Of a stretch of DNA of 64,000 bases, positions 18,034 through 25,634 are shown in pieces; position 1 is the first letter of the stretch, and the number at the start of each line of letters is the position of its first letter. The notes below the pieces were generated by a model, which was not told where the DNA came from, did not search any database, and saw only the letters and a program-made list of their open reading frames with translations. Both the position numbers and the translations under genes were made by a program. The stretch covers positions 62,001 through 126,000 of the forward strand of contig JAPPFM010000049.1 of the NCBI GenBank assembly GCA_028821605.1, in the 5' to 3' direction. Source of the DNA: Candidatus Poribacteria bacterium. GTDB taxonomy: Bacteria > Poribacteria > WGA-4E > WGA-3G.

Positions 18034-19089
18034 CTAATGTCGCTTTCTGGCACTACGCTTGACAGCAGGATTCGGATCGTGCCGGGCAATGTCAAAGAGT
18101 GTGCTGTGTTCAATTCTATCCAGTGTAGGCAAAAGTTTTGCCACTTCCATGCGTACGCATGCCGCTGGGTCTTTGAGTCCACGTTCAAACCAACGTTCGG
18201 TATCATCAAAATCGTGTTTTGCGAGTGCTGCGAGCGCACCCGCCCGAATGCGTCTATTTTTTGATTCAGCGTGCGGTAGAATAGGGGCGACATACCCCTC
18301 ATCGCATCGACATATAATTTTTAAAGCGTTACATACCACATCTACTGATTCATCTTCGAGATGCAATACACACCAATCAAATAGTTCTTCAGTCCCGATT
18401 TTTTCGAGAGATTGAAGTCCGCGTACTCGTCGCTTTGGATTCTCATCAAAAATGTCGGCGACTGCTTTCGTGTGGAGGGCATCAACTTTTGTTGAATCGA
18501 GTGGTTCCTCCTTGGTCTCTGGATAAAGAACGCGGACTACGATAGTGTCATTCTGAAGATGCTGAATAGGTAGTACCTCAGGACTAAACGGAATCTTGTC
18601 AAAGAAGGCTGGTAACCATTGTCTGCCTTTAATAAAAAACTCTTGCCGATTGATTTGGTTTCCAGTGCCTGATCGCATTCGGTTGTTCATCCAATGTGCC
18701 AATCGCACGATACCCCAATGGTTTCGACTCACGCCGTTGTGGGAGTAAAGCCCCAATTGGTCGTTAACCCATTGTGCCAGTGCAACTGGACACGCAAGGA
18801 ATTCAAAAGAATTCGCCTCTAAGAGTTGGACCTGCATCTGTTGGTGAATGGCTATAATGCCACCCCGTATTTGGATTCTGCCATTACCGAGGTGTGCACG
18901 GAGTTTTTCGACCTCCAGTTCGGTTTTGAGTACGACCGGTCGACCCCGCCGCCGTCGCGCCTTTTGTTCTGCGCGATTTTTAGCGTAGTTCCAATTTGTT
19001 GTGAACCAGACGGCTCCACCACGTGGGCGAAACCCATTTTCAACGACCCCTCTCGCATTGCTTAATGTTGTGCCGTGATAGAATTCCAT
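18034..19089 (-). CDS. ADP-ribosyltransferase-like domain fused to HEAT repeats
   Basis: 351 aa from the ATG at 19089, which has AGGAGA 7 bases upstream (the longer frame adds 13 unsupported codons). The N-terminus MEFYHGTTLSNARGVVENGF followed by GGAVWFTTN recalls the YHGT...G(x)YFT signature of ART-fold proteins (PARP, RNA 2'-phosphotransferase and toxin-type ARTs). That assignment is inferred from motif shape. The middle ~100-200 is unassigned. The C-terminal ~130 residues are HEAT-like helical repeats (GLQSLEKIGTEELFDW, AGALAALAKHDFDDTERW, VRMEVAKLLPTLDR). There is no signal peptide. Its target is unknown. Confidence 0.7.
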   Translation of the reverse strand: MEFYHGTTLSNARGVVENGFRPRGGAVWFTTNWNYAKNRAEQKARRRRGRPVVLKTELEVEKLRAHLGNGRIQIRGGIIAIHQQMQVQLLEANSFEFLACPVALAQWVNDQLGLYSHNGVSRNHWGIVRLAHWMNNRMRSGTGNQINRQEFFIKGRQWLPAFFDKIPFSPEVLPIQHLQNDTIVVRVLYPETKEEPLDSTKVDALHTKAVADIFDENPKRRVRGLQSLEKIGTEELFDWCVLHLEDESVDVVCNALKIICRCDEGYVAPILPHAESKNRRIRAGALAALAKHDFDDTERWFERGLKDPAACVRMEVAKLLPTLDRIEHSTLFDIARHDPNPAVKRSARKRH

Positions 19090-19211
19090 AAACGATTCTC
19101 CTCGAAAGTTTAACGCGGTTAACCCCATTTATGGTAGATAATTCGTGAAAATCGGCAGTGTTAAAACTGTTAGGGCGGGATCGCCTGTCTCAACCCTTGA
19201 GAGATCGTCGG

Positions 19212-19586
19212 TTAAGAGGCGTTTTCGGTGCTGTCAGTAGAAGCCTCTTCTTCGGTTTTTTCACTTTCGTCGGTTGGCGTTTCCTCTTGTGCAGCTGCTT
19301 CCTGTCTACTGATGGCACGGACATAGCCCATTCTGAGTTCATAGAGGGTATTCGCCAGAAAGTTGGCTTCCGGTGCGGTGAGGTTGCCTTTAGTCTTTTC
19401 CTCAAGCATCTCAATAGTATCAATAATATGTTTCACGAGTGGGAGGTTTGTAACGACCTCGTTCGTTTCGGGGTTTGGGATTCCTTCTAAGTAGAGCCGT
19501 CCTGTTTCTACAAGGTTGGCAAGATAACTAATAAAATCGACAGGGGGAAGTTGTTGTGCTTCCTCCTGAGCTGTAGTTTCTTCCAT
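19212..19586 (-). CDS. DUF1844 domain protein
   Basis: 124 aa. It matches the pattern of the small acidic DUF1844 family: VDFISYLANLVETGRLYLEG, then LPLVKHIIDTIEMLEEKTKG, NLTAPEANFLANTLYELRM. The C-terminal ~30 residues are Glu/Thr/Ser-rich and presumably disordered. The family function is unknown, but it is widely conserved in bacteria. AGGAG lies 6 bases before the ATG. It is in the same direction as the LecA-like and cyclophilin genes upstream. Confidence 0.85.
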   Translation of the reverse strand: MEETTAQEEAQQLPPVDFISYLANLVETGRLYLEGIPNPETNEVVTNLPLVKHIIDTIEMLEEKTKGNLTAPEANFLANTLYELRMGYVRAISRQEAAAQEETPTDESEKTEEEASTDSTENAS

Positions 19587-19647
19587 ATATGACTCCTGAT
19601 TCTGGTTTCCTCAATATAGGGAGTGGATGTTTGTATAATACGTGTCT

Positions 19648-20019
19648 CTATTCGTCATCAAAGATAATGATTTGTGCGAGTAAACTCCCTGCTTGATTAT
19701 TGTTGTTTGGATTTTCGTTCATTGCGAGGAAGATAACACCGTCAGCGGGAGCGGGGTTGTCGTAGCGGGAACCGACAGCGAAAACGACATTTCCGATCTT
19801 GGCGATAAGCGCACCAATGTTTGTGCCAGGAAGTAAGTAACCATCAGATCCTGGTGTCTTCGGGACACCGTCAGCACCGCACCATCCCGTCCGATTTTGC
19901 AAATCTGGTGACCATGCGCCTTCCGCGTCGATAATAAGTCGCTGTCCTTTTTCTACACGCACGTAACTCTCTTGCCAAACAGGGCTTGGACGAGCCGTAC
20001 GGATAACTGTTAATGCCAT
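19648..20019 (-). CDS. LecA (PA-IL)-like carbohydrate-binding protein
   Basis: 123 aa from the ATG at 20019 (GGAGG 6 bases upstream); a longer frame of 14 extra codons lacks support. It is a single domain: YVRVEKGQRLIIDAEGAW, TGWCGADGVPKTP, GALIAKIGN, FAVGSRYDNPAPADGVIFLAMNEN. This follows the galactose-binding PA-IL/LecA-like beta-sandwich, in which the late Asn/Asp residues bind Ca2+ and sugar. No signal peptide is present, as in LecA itself. The function, probably sugar binding, is inferred from this pattern. The dyad at 20045-20079 lies directly upstream. Confidence 0.75.
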   Translation of the reverse strand: MALTVIRTARPSPVWQESYVRVEKGQRLIIDAEGAWSPDLQNRTGWCGADGVPKTPGSDGYLLPGTNIGALIAKIGNVVFAVGSRYDNPAPADGVIFLAMNENPNNNNQAGSLLAQIIIFDDE

Positions 20020-20044
20020 ATATGCCTCCAAAATAATAGGATGA

Positions 20045-20079
20045 GATGTAACGATTGGCATTGTACCAACCGTTACATC
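20045..20079. promoter_or_regulatory. 35-base dyad between cyclophilin and LecA-like genes
   Basis: GATGTAACG (20045-20053) pairs exactly with CGTTACATC (20071-20079), with an inner TGG/CCA. It lacks a T-run, so it is either a factor-dependent terminator of the cyclophilin gene or an operator just upstream of the LecA-like ribosome site. Confidence 0.4.
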
Positions 20080-20086
20080 GTTGCTG

Positions 20087-20689
20087 CTATTCCTTATCCC
20101 GAATGGTGATGTTGGTGATTACGTCGTCGACTACGATGTTGTCAACCACGTCCATCCCACTGATAACGTTTCCGAAAATGGTGTAATCACTGTCAAGGAT
20201 CGCGTCCCCTCGACAGATAAAGAATTCAGAGGCGTATGAAACGCTCGCCCCCTCTTCTTTCGCCATAGCGACGACCCCTCGCGACATCTCTTGTGAACCG
20301 TTCTCAATCGGAAGTGTATCTCCAGCAGCAAGTTTTGAACCTGCTTGGATGAGGAGTTCTTCTGCGCGATTAAACTTTTCACCTTTGTAATACATCACTT
20401 GCGCGTTTTTGATGAAGTTCTTAGACGTTTCTGGTGCTTCAGCGGCAAGGAATTCAAATTCGATGGTGCCTTTTGCCGTTTCAATGACGGCGACCACTGC
20501 TGCAGGATCAATCTGTGGTTTCGCTGCGGTTGTTTCAGTGCCTGTGCCAGCACGACGTGCGCGCGGGGCAGGGGCTTGCTGCTCTTCTTGTGCGCAACTC
20601 AGCACGAAGGTAGCGAATAGGGTTGCTAAAACCAAGAGTGCTGCGGATGCGAACTGCCGGTGTTGCTTACTCTGCTGTTGCCTTAACAT
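20087..20689 (-). CDS. Cyclophilin-type PPIase lipoprotein, divergent copy
   Basis: 200 aa. The lipoprotein signal ends FVLSC (Cys32), so it is membrane-anchored and faces the periplasm. After a ~35-residue Ala/Pro/Thr-rich linker, a cyclophilin domain covers 65-200 (VIETAKGTIEFEFLAAEAPETSKNF, EFFICRGDAILDSDYTIFGNV, GMDVVDNI). The usual FHR is FNR and the QGGDP loop is reduced (LIQAGS), so proline isomerase activity may be weaker than in its neighbour. Its start overlaps the end of the upstream cyclophilin gene by 23 bases, consistent with translational coupling and a tandem duplication. Confidence 0.88.
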   Translation of the reverse strand: MLRQQQSKQHRQFASAALLVLATLFATFVLSCAQEEQQAPAPRARRAGTGTETTAAKPQIDPAAVVAVIETAKGTIEFEFLAAEAPETSKNFIKNAQVMYYKGEKFNRAEELLIQAGSKLAAGDTLPIENGSQEMSRGVVAMAKEEGASVSYASEFFICRGDAILDSDYTIFGNVISGMDVVDNIVVDDVITNITIRDKE

Positions 20690-21272
20690 ATTTTGACTTC
20701 GCCTCCAATCGGATTTTTGTCATGACATCGCCTATCGATAACTGATCTACGATATCCATCCCTTGAATTACACCACCGAAAGTAGTGTAGTCTCCGTCAA
20801 GATGGGGTTGGGGTTTCAAGCAGATATAGAATTGGCTCCCGGATGAATTCGGAACGTCTGCCCGAGCCATCGCCAGTGTGCCTCTGACATGTGGACGTTG
20901 ATTCGGATTGGTGTATTCGTCAATAATAGTCCAACCGGGACCTCCTGATCCATCGCCTTCTGGACACCCGCCCTGAATGATATTCAAGCCGGGTGCATCA
21001 ACTTTCCGATGAAATGTTAAACCGTCGTAAAACTTCTGGTTAATCAACTTGATGAAGTTGTCCACTGCCACGGGGGCGGCCTCGGGGTAGAACTCAAGCA
21101 CAACAGTGCCTTTGTCGGTTGTGACGACCGCGACCTGCTCTTCAGGCGTTAGTTGGTGCCCAAAGGGGAGCGCACAGCCGATTAGGGTTAGAACTAACAG
21201 AAAAAATATTGGACTTTTGTACAGTGAGTTTTGGCTGGTCAGCTGCGCCAAAGAATAAGGTGTCGCGTTCAT
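20667..21272 (-). CDS. Cyclophilin-type PPIase lipoprotein
   Basis: 201 aa from the ATG at 21272 (AAGGAGG 4-5 bases upstream). The lipobox LIGC places the lipidated Cys near residue 33. The cyclophilin core is well conserved: LEFYPEAAPVAVDNFIKL, LTFHRKV (catalytic Arg), IIQGGCPEGDGSGGPGW, SGSQFYICL, LDGDYTTFGGVIQGMDIVD. These proteins catalyse cis-trans isomerisation of X-Pro bonds; with this anchor it would act on exported proteins in the periplasm. It is the first gene of the coupled pair; the LamG gene upstream is 22 bases away. Confidence 0.92.
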   Translation of the reverse strand: MNATPYSLAQLTSQNSLYKSPIFFLLVLTLIGCALPFGHQLTPEEQVAVVTTDKGTVVLEFYPEAAPVAVDNFIKLINQKFYDGLTFHRKVDAPGLNIIQGGCPEGDGSGGPGWTIIDEYTNPNQRPHVRGTLAMARADVPNSSGSQFYICLKPQPHLDGDYTTFGGVIQGMDIVDQLSIGDVMTKIRLEAKSKYVKATAE

Positions 21273-21294
21273 CAAACCTCCTTAGTTGTGCCAG

Positions 21295-22044
21295 TTAGTC
21301 AGTTTTGAGGCGTGCCCAGACGGTCGTTAATTTGTCCTGTGCATCGACATGCAGTAGGACAGGCTCTTCCATATCTCTGAGCAATTCCTCCTTGGTTAAG
21401 GCGTAGTTATACATTTTAATTTCATCTAAGGCACCCGTAAGAAAACGACCGCTTCCGCCGCGTGCACCAATAAAAAGCGGATCGTTGTTCGGTTTCAGCG
21501 CACCTTTACACGGCATTTCCGCCTCCAGTTCACCATCAATGTAGAGTAGGATATCTTCACCGTCCCACGTTCCAGCGAGAAAATGCCACTCACCGTCCTG
21601 AATGCTGGGACCGATGTTGTCGTCGTTACATGGCTCTGGTAGGTCAAAGAATTGAAGGATAGTTCCACCGTTGTAGAGCGCAGCGAGGTTATACAGACCG
21701 GAGACCCACGCGGTCCCTTTTTCAACACCACTCTGGATTGCCTCTCCACCTTTGACGATCGCCCAGAATTCGATGGTGATTCCGTCAACAATATCGAGAC
21801 TCGCGTGGTCGGGAATTTGTCCAGAGGTTTTTCCGTCGAACTCTAATGCTTGTCCAAAAACACCTTCGATGAGTTTCGGTGAACCTTTGAAGGTCGCATC
21901 GTTGCCGAATTCGGATATATCTTTTGCGACTTTTCCTTCTAAAGTATCAAAGGGTAGGTGCAATACTAATTCTTGTGCTTTACAAATCGCTGAAACGTTT
22001 ATTAAAATGAGAAAGAGTAACCCAAAAATGACACACTGTTTCAT
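21295..22044 (-). CDS. Secreted LamG-domain protein with KLTTVWARLK C-terminus
   Basis: 249 aa: a signal peptide to about residue 23, then a concanavalin-A-like LamG domain (LVLHLPFDTLEGKVAKDISEFGNDA, FDGKTSGQIPDH, ITIEFWAIV, GEWHFLAGTWDGEDILLYIDGE, GALDEIKMYNYALTKEE). Such domains bind carbohydrate or act as adhesion modules outside the cell. The last ~25 residues end KLTTVWARLKTD; a very similar tail (KLTTRWADLKTQ) ends the unrelated metzincin-LRR protein at 37818. The tail may be a shared sorting or cleavage signal. AGGAGG lies 7 bases before the ATG. Confidence 0.88.
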   Translation of the reverse strand: MKQCVIFGLLFLILINVSAICKAQELVLHLPFDTLEGKVAKDISEFGNDATFKGSPKLIEGVFGQALEFDGKTSGQIPDHASLDIVDGITIEFWAIVKGGEAIQSGVEKGTAWVSGLYNLAALYNGGTILQFFDLPEPCNDDNIGPSIQDGEWHFLAGTWDGEDILLYIDGELEAEMPCKGALKPNNDPLFIGARGGSGRFLTGALDEIKMYNYALTKEELLRDMEEPVLLHVDAQDKLTTVWARLKTD

Positions 22045-22177
22045 AGAACTACCTCCTAAAGTGATATTATAAGCGACACTTTTTTGGATGTCAACAAAAA
22101 TCGGAAATTTCTAAACGGTTAACACAATTTTAAGATAACAACATTAAAAAAAAAAGTCAAGGATAAGGCACGGAAAT

Positions 22178-22206
22178 TTGACGGAAAGCGTATTCGTTGT
22201 TATAAT
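22178..22206 (+). promoter_or_regulatory. Strong sigma-70-type promoter
   Basis: TTGACG (22178-22183) and a perfect TATAAT (22201-22206) are separated by exactly 17 bases. The expected transcription start is near 22213, about 84 bases upstream of the FGE/sialidase start codon. An A-tract precedes the -35 box. Confidence 0.7.
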
Positions 22207-22296
22207 AACGTCGGCGCACATGAATATAGCGCGCAGCTTCCAAACTCTTATATTTGCAACTTAGGCACTGCTTACAAACTACAGAAAAGGAAGGCT

Positions 22297-24324
22297 ATGG
22301 AAAAATTGGCGATTGAAGAACACACATACACGAATTCGATAGGGATGCAGTTGGTTAGGATTGAACCCGGCACATTTATGATGGGTTCAGAGAATGCTTC
22401 GTTATCGGATGAATTAGTAGGGAGTAAAAGAACACACCTCCGAGATGGCGATTGGGATGAACAGCCAGTGCATCAGGTAACGCTTACCACGCCGTTCCAC
22501 ATCGGTATTTTTCAGGTTACCAATGTGCAGTATGAGGCATTTAATGTGACCCATCGTGAGATGCAGAGTCTTCGGAACGTCGGTTTTTCGCTGGAGGATG
22601 ACGAGGCGGTTGTCTTTGTGGATTGGCACGATGCGACGCGCTTCTGTGAATGGCTCTCCGAAAAAGAGGGACTCCCTTATCGCTTACCGACTGAGGCGGA
22701 ATGGGAATACGTGTGCCGAGCAGGAACGACAACCCATTTTCATACCGGGGATACACTGCCGCCCGAATTTCATAAAAATGTTGGCGAGAGTTGGTATCCG
22801 GATGGAGGAAGGGGTCGCGGTTCAGAAGAAATTGTACCTTTGCCTGTCGGACAAACGCCGCCTAATAGGTGGGGTGTCTACGATATGCACGGAAACGTAG
22901 AGGAGTGGTGTCAAGATTGGTACGGACCGTACGAACCGAACCCACAGGTCGATCCGATAGGCAGAGAAGCAGGACTGTATCGCGTCACACGCGGTGGTAG
23001 CCATTCGACACTGCTCTGTTATCTGCGTTCTGCGAATCGGATGGGGGCGGTGCCTGAAGATAAACACTGGTACATCGGGTTTCGTGTTGTTTGTGGTGAA
23101 GTGCCCCAGACATCACCGACACCTGCACGGGAGGTGGCGTTGTGGGGACGTGAGGTCAAACAGGAACCTGCAAGTTCACCCGCACCGGAGACACCTTATT
23201 TCGCGGAACCGCTGACGTTCGTTAAAATTCCAGACGGTTCAAATGGACCGCTTTTTTCAGCGCATAATCACGTCCCGGCGATAACAGAATGCCCGAATGG
23301 TGATATGTTCGCAGCGTGGTATTCGTGCGTGACAGAACGGGGACGTGAATTAACAGTCGCCGCGAGTCGGTTGCGTTTTGGTGGAACGGAGTGGGATCCT
23401 GCTGAACCCTTCTGGGGTCCGCCTGATCGGAATAATCACGCGACATCCCTCTGGCGAAATGAAAATGGACGAATTTATCATTTCAATGGACTTTCGGCAG
23501 CCGCGACATGGGGACCCTTAGCGTTGGTAATGCGCTATTCCGACGATAACGGCGCAACTTGGTCGAAACCTCGCTTCATTTCACCGGAGCATCGTCTCCG
23601 ACACATGCCGATTGCCTCGGTCTTCCGAAGGCAGGACGATTCCATACTGCTTGCTTGCGATGCTGTGAGCGGCGGAGACGGCGGCACTGCAATATGGCTT
23701 AGCGATGACGATGGAGAAACGTGGTACGATCCGGGTGCGGGGCAACCTATCCCAGAATTTGCTGCAGGGAAAAATGGTGGATGGATCGCTGGCATTCACG
23801 CTGCTGTGGTTGAACTCTCGGATGGCAGGTTGATGGCTTATGGCAGAGGCGATACGATTGATGGACGGATGCCGAAAAGTCTTTCCGAAGATGGCGGCAA
23901 AACGTGGCATTACAGCGCGAGTCCATTCCCTGTGGTTTCCGGTGGGCAACGGTGCGTACTGCTACGGCTTCAAGAGGGACCAATTTTCCTCGCCTCCTTC
24001 ACAGGGGATCGGAGGGAATCGACCCTAATGCTGATCGTCGATGCTTCTGGGAATGAACGTCTCGTTACCGGGCTCTTCGGTGCGTTATCTTATGACGATG
24101 GCGAGACGTGGGAACACATTCGCCTGATCACAGACGATGGCGCAGACCGAGAGATCGAAACGATGGATGGTCGACCCTTTACGATGGGGTTAAACAGTGC
24201 TGAACCGGGGGGTTACCTCGCCGTTTGTCAAGGACAGAATGGCATAATTCATCTGATTAGCAGCCGTCAACACTATCGATTTAATCTTGCGTGGTTAAAA
24301 GAGTTACCTCCATCAGAAGTTTAG
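22297..24324 (+). CDS. Formylglycine-enzyme-like domain fused to a sialidase-like beta-propeller
   Basis: 675 aa. Residues ~10-270 are an FGE/SUMF1-type domain (MQLVRIEPGTFMMGSE, PFHIGIFQVTN, LPTEAEWEYVCRAG, WGVYDMHGNVEEWCQDW, RVTRGGSHSTLLCYLRSANR, HWYIGFRVV). The catalytic region keeps only one evident Cys (LLCYL), so formylglycine generation is doubtful. Residues ~300-675 are a BNR/sialidase-like propeller with four Asp-boxes (SDDNGATW, SDDDGETW, SEDGGKTW, SYDDGETW). No signal peptide is seen, which is unusual for a sialidase. AAGGAAGG precedes the ATG. A sigma-70 promoter lies upstream. The combination suggests carbohydrate handling; the reaction is unknown. Confidence 0.88.
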   Translation: MEKLAIEEHTYTNSIGMQLVRIEPGTFMMGSENASLSDELVGSKRTHLRDGDWDEQPVHQVTLTTPFHIGIFQVTNVQYEAFNVTHREMQSLRNVGFSLEDDEAVVFVDWHDATRFCEWLSEKEGLPYRLPTEAEWEYVCRAGTTTHFHTGDTLPPEFHKNVGESWYPDGGRGRGSEEIVPLPVGQTPPNRWGVYDMHGNVEEWCQDWYGPYEPNPQVDPIGREAGLYRVTRGGSHSTLLCYLRSANRMGAVPEDKHWYIGFRVVCGEVPQTSPTPAREVALWGREVKQEPASSPAPETPYFAEPLTFVKIPDGSNGPLFSAHNHVPAITECPNGDMFAAWYSCVTERGRELTVAASRLRFGGTEWDPAEPFWGPPDRNNHATSLWRNENGRIYHFNGLSAAATWGPLALVMRYSDDNGATWSKPRFISPEHRLRHMPIASVFRRQDDSILLACDAVSGGDGGTAIWLSDDDGETWYDPGAGQPIPEFAAGKNGGWIAGIHAAVVELSDGRLMAYGRGDTIDGRMPKSLSEDGGKTWHYSASPFPVVSGGQRCVLLRLQEGPIFLASFTGDRRESTLMLIVDASGNERLVTGLFGALSYDDGETWEHIRLITDDGADREIETMDGRPFTMGLNSAEPGGYLAVCQGQNGIIHLISSRQHYRFNLAWLKELPPSEV

Positions 24325-24351
24325 ATAAGCCATCTAAAAACCGATAGTGGG

Positions 24352-24455
24352 TTTGTTGGGTTTCGCTCTATCTGTTTATAGGAAACGAGTATTGGCAAAC
24401 CGCAGTTCCGTAGCAACACAAGAGTTCTGAGTTTACCGTTCAACCCAACCTACAG
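24352..24455. repeat. GTTGGGTTT...CAACCCAAC dispersed repeat, copy 1
   Basis: TTTGTTGGGTTTCGCT at the left and CCGTTCAACCCAACCTACAG at the right form inverted ends around ~70 unrelated bases. A second copy with the same ends is at 31283-31386. No gene is inside. Confidence 0.5.
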
Positions 24456-24457
24456 AG

Positions 24458-24585
24458 CCTAAACGAACCGCAAGGAACATTAACCCGATAGTCAGAACCC
24501 GTAAGTCGAACCAACGGGCGGGCTGGATATACGGCAAGAACTTCTGATACTACAGTTATCCTAAACGAACCGCAAGGAACATTAA
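24458..24585 (+). repeat. 26-base direct repeat flanking a 76-base spacer
   Basis: An identical 26-base sequence starting CCTAAACGAACCGCAAGGAA occurs at 24458-24483 and again at 24560-24585. The second copy supplies the AAGGA ribosome site for the dioxygenase gene at 24590. The first copy has no gene after it. Confidence 0.6.
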
Positions 24586-24589
24586 AAAA

Positions 24590-25480
24590 ATGAAACTCCC
24601 TTTTTTGCATCAAGAAGTAGAAGTCAGCACCGATTTACGCGAGAGTAACGACATTCTTGACAATCCGAAAGCATTGAAAGAGCGCATAGCAACGGATGGG
24701 TACCTGTTGATTCGCGGATTACATGACAAGGATTCGGTGCTTACAGCGCGCCGACAGATTCTGGAGAAGCTCGAAGCAAAAGGGATGCTCGCACCGGATA
24801 CGGAGTTGATGAATGGCATCTTCAATCCGGAATACCCGGAACCTACCTCAACCGGTTCGATGGGCAATAAGGCGTTGACGCAAATGCCAGCATTCAAAGC
24901 AGTTGTTGAGGGCGAACCCGTAATGGACTTTTTCAAACGATTCCTCGGTGGCGAGGCAGCGACGTTCGATTTCAAATGGCTTCGCACGGCAGGACCCGGT
25001 TCAGGTTCCCCAATTCATTACGATATCGTGTTTATGGGCAGAGGCACACAGGATCTCTATTCCTGTTGGACCCCCTTTGGTGATGTATCACTGGATATGG
25101 GACCTATCGTCTTTTGTCTCGGTTCCAACCAGTTTGAAAAGGTGCGTGCTACCTACGGACAGTCGGATGTAGACCGGGATCTGATTGAAGGACATTTTAG
25201 CGATAAACCGCTTGAAGTCATTGAGAAATTTGGCGGACATTGGGCGACGACAACATTTTCAACGGGCGATGTTATTATTTTCAGTATGTTCCTGATGCAT
25301 GCCTCGCTCGTCAATACCTCCAATAAGATTCGGATAACAGCAGATACCCGTTATCAGCTTGCTGCAGAACCGATCGATGAACGCTGGGTTGGCGAGAAAC
25401 CGAAGGGACATTACGCATGGAAGCAGCAGGGCGCGAAGATTGAATCCTTGGAAGAGTCACGAGAGCGATGGGGGGTTTAA
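24590..25480 (+). CDS. Phytanoyl-CoA dioxygenase (PhyH) family protein
   Basis: 296 aa. It is a 2-oxoglutarate/Fe(II) oxygenase of the PhyH type: the facial triad can be read as H and D in SPIHYDIVF and H in FLMHASLVN, with the 2-oxoglutarate Arg in IRITADTRYQL. The N-terminus LKERIATDGYLLIRGL is the characteristic start of the fold. PhyH proteins hydroxylate diverse small molecules; they are strongly expanded in Poribacteria, where targets are unknown. There is no signal peptide, so it is cytoplasmic. AAGGA lies 11 bases before the ATG, inside a direct repeat. It is a single-gene unit. Confidence 0.9.
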   Translation: MKLPFLHQEVEVSTDLRESNDILDNPKALKERIATDGYLLIRGLHDKDSVLTARRQILEKLEAKGMLAPDTELMNGIFNPEYPEPTSTGSMGNKALTQMPAFKAVVEGEPVMDFFKRFLGGEAATFDFKWLRTAGPGSGSPIHYDIVFMGRGTQDLYSCWTPFGDVSLDMGPIVFCLGSNQFEKVRATYGQSDVDRDLIEGHFSDKPLEVIEKFGGHWATTTFSTGDVIIFSMFLMHASLVNTSNKIRITADTRYQLAAEPIDERWVGEKPKGHYAWKQQGAKIESLEESRERWGV

Positions 25481-25519
25481 TTGTAATAGTAGGTTCTTAG
25501 GGGTGCTTTGACTCACTAT

Positions 25520-25613
25520 CAGGACTTACGCACCGTCCTTTGCTGGCGAGGTTTGAAACCTCGCCAGCAGCGTGCCAGCAGTAGATACTCGTCAGAAATT
25601 GCGTAAGCCCTAA
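25520..25613. repeat. Palindromic element with ACTTACGCA ends
   Basis: A 27-base perfect palindrome at 25542-25568 (GCTGGCGAGGTTT, one central G, then its complement) sits between AGGACTTACGCA (25521) and TGCGTAAGCCCTAA (ending 25613), which are themselves inverted. A related copy is at 60225-60300. It looks like a miniature mobile element located between genes. Confidence 0.6.
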
Positions 25614-25634
25614 CTATTACGAAGGAACGCATAT

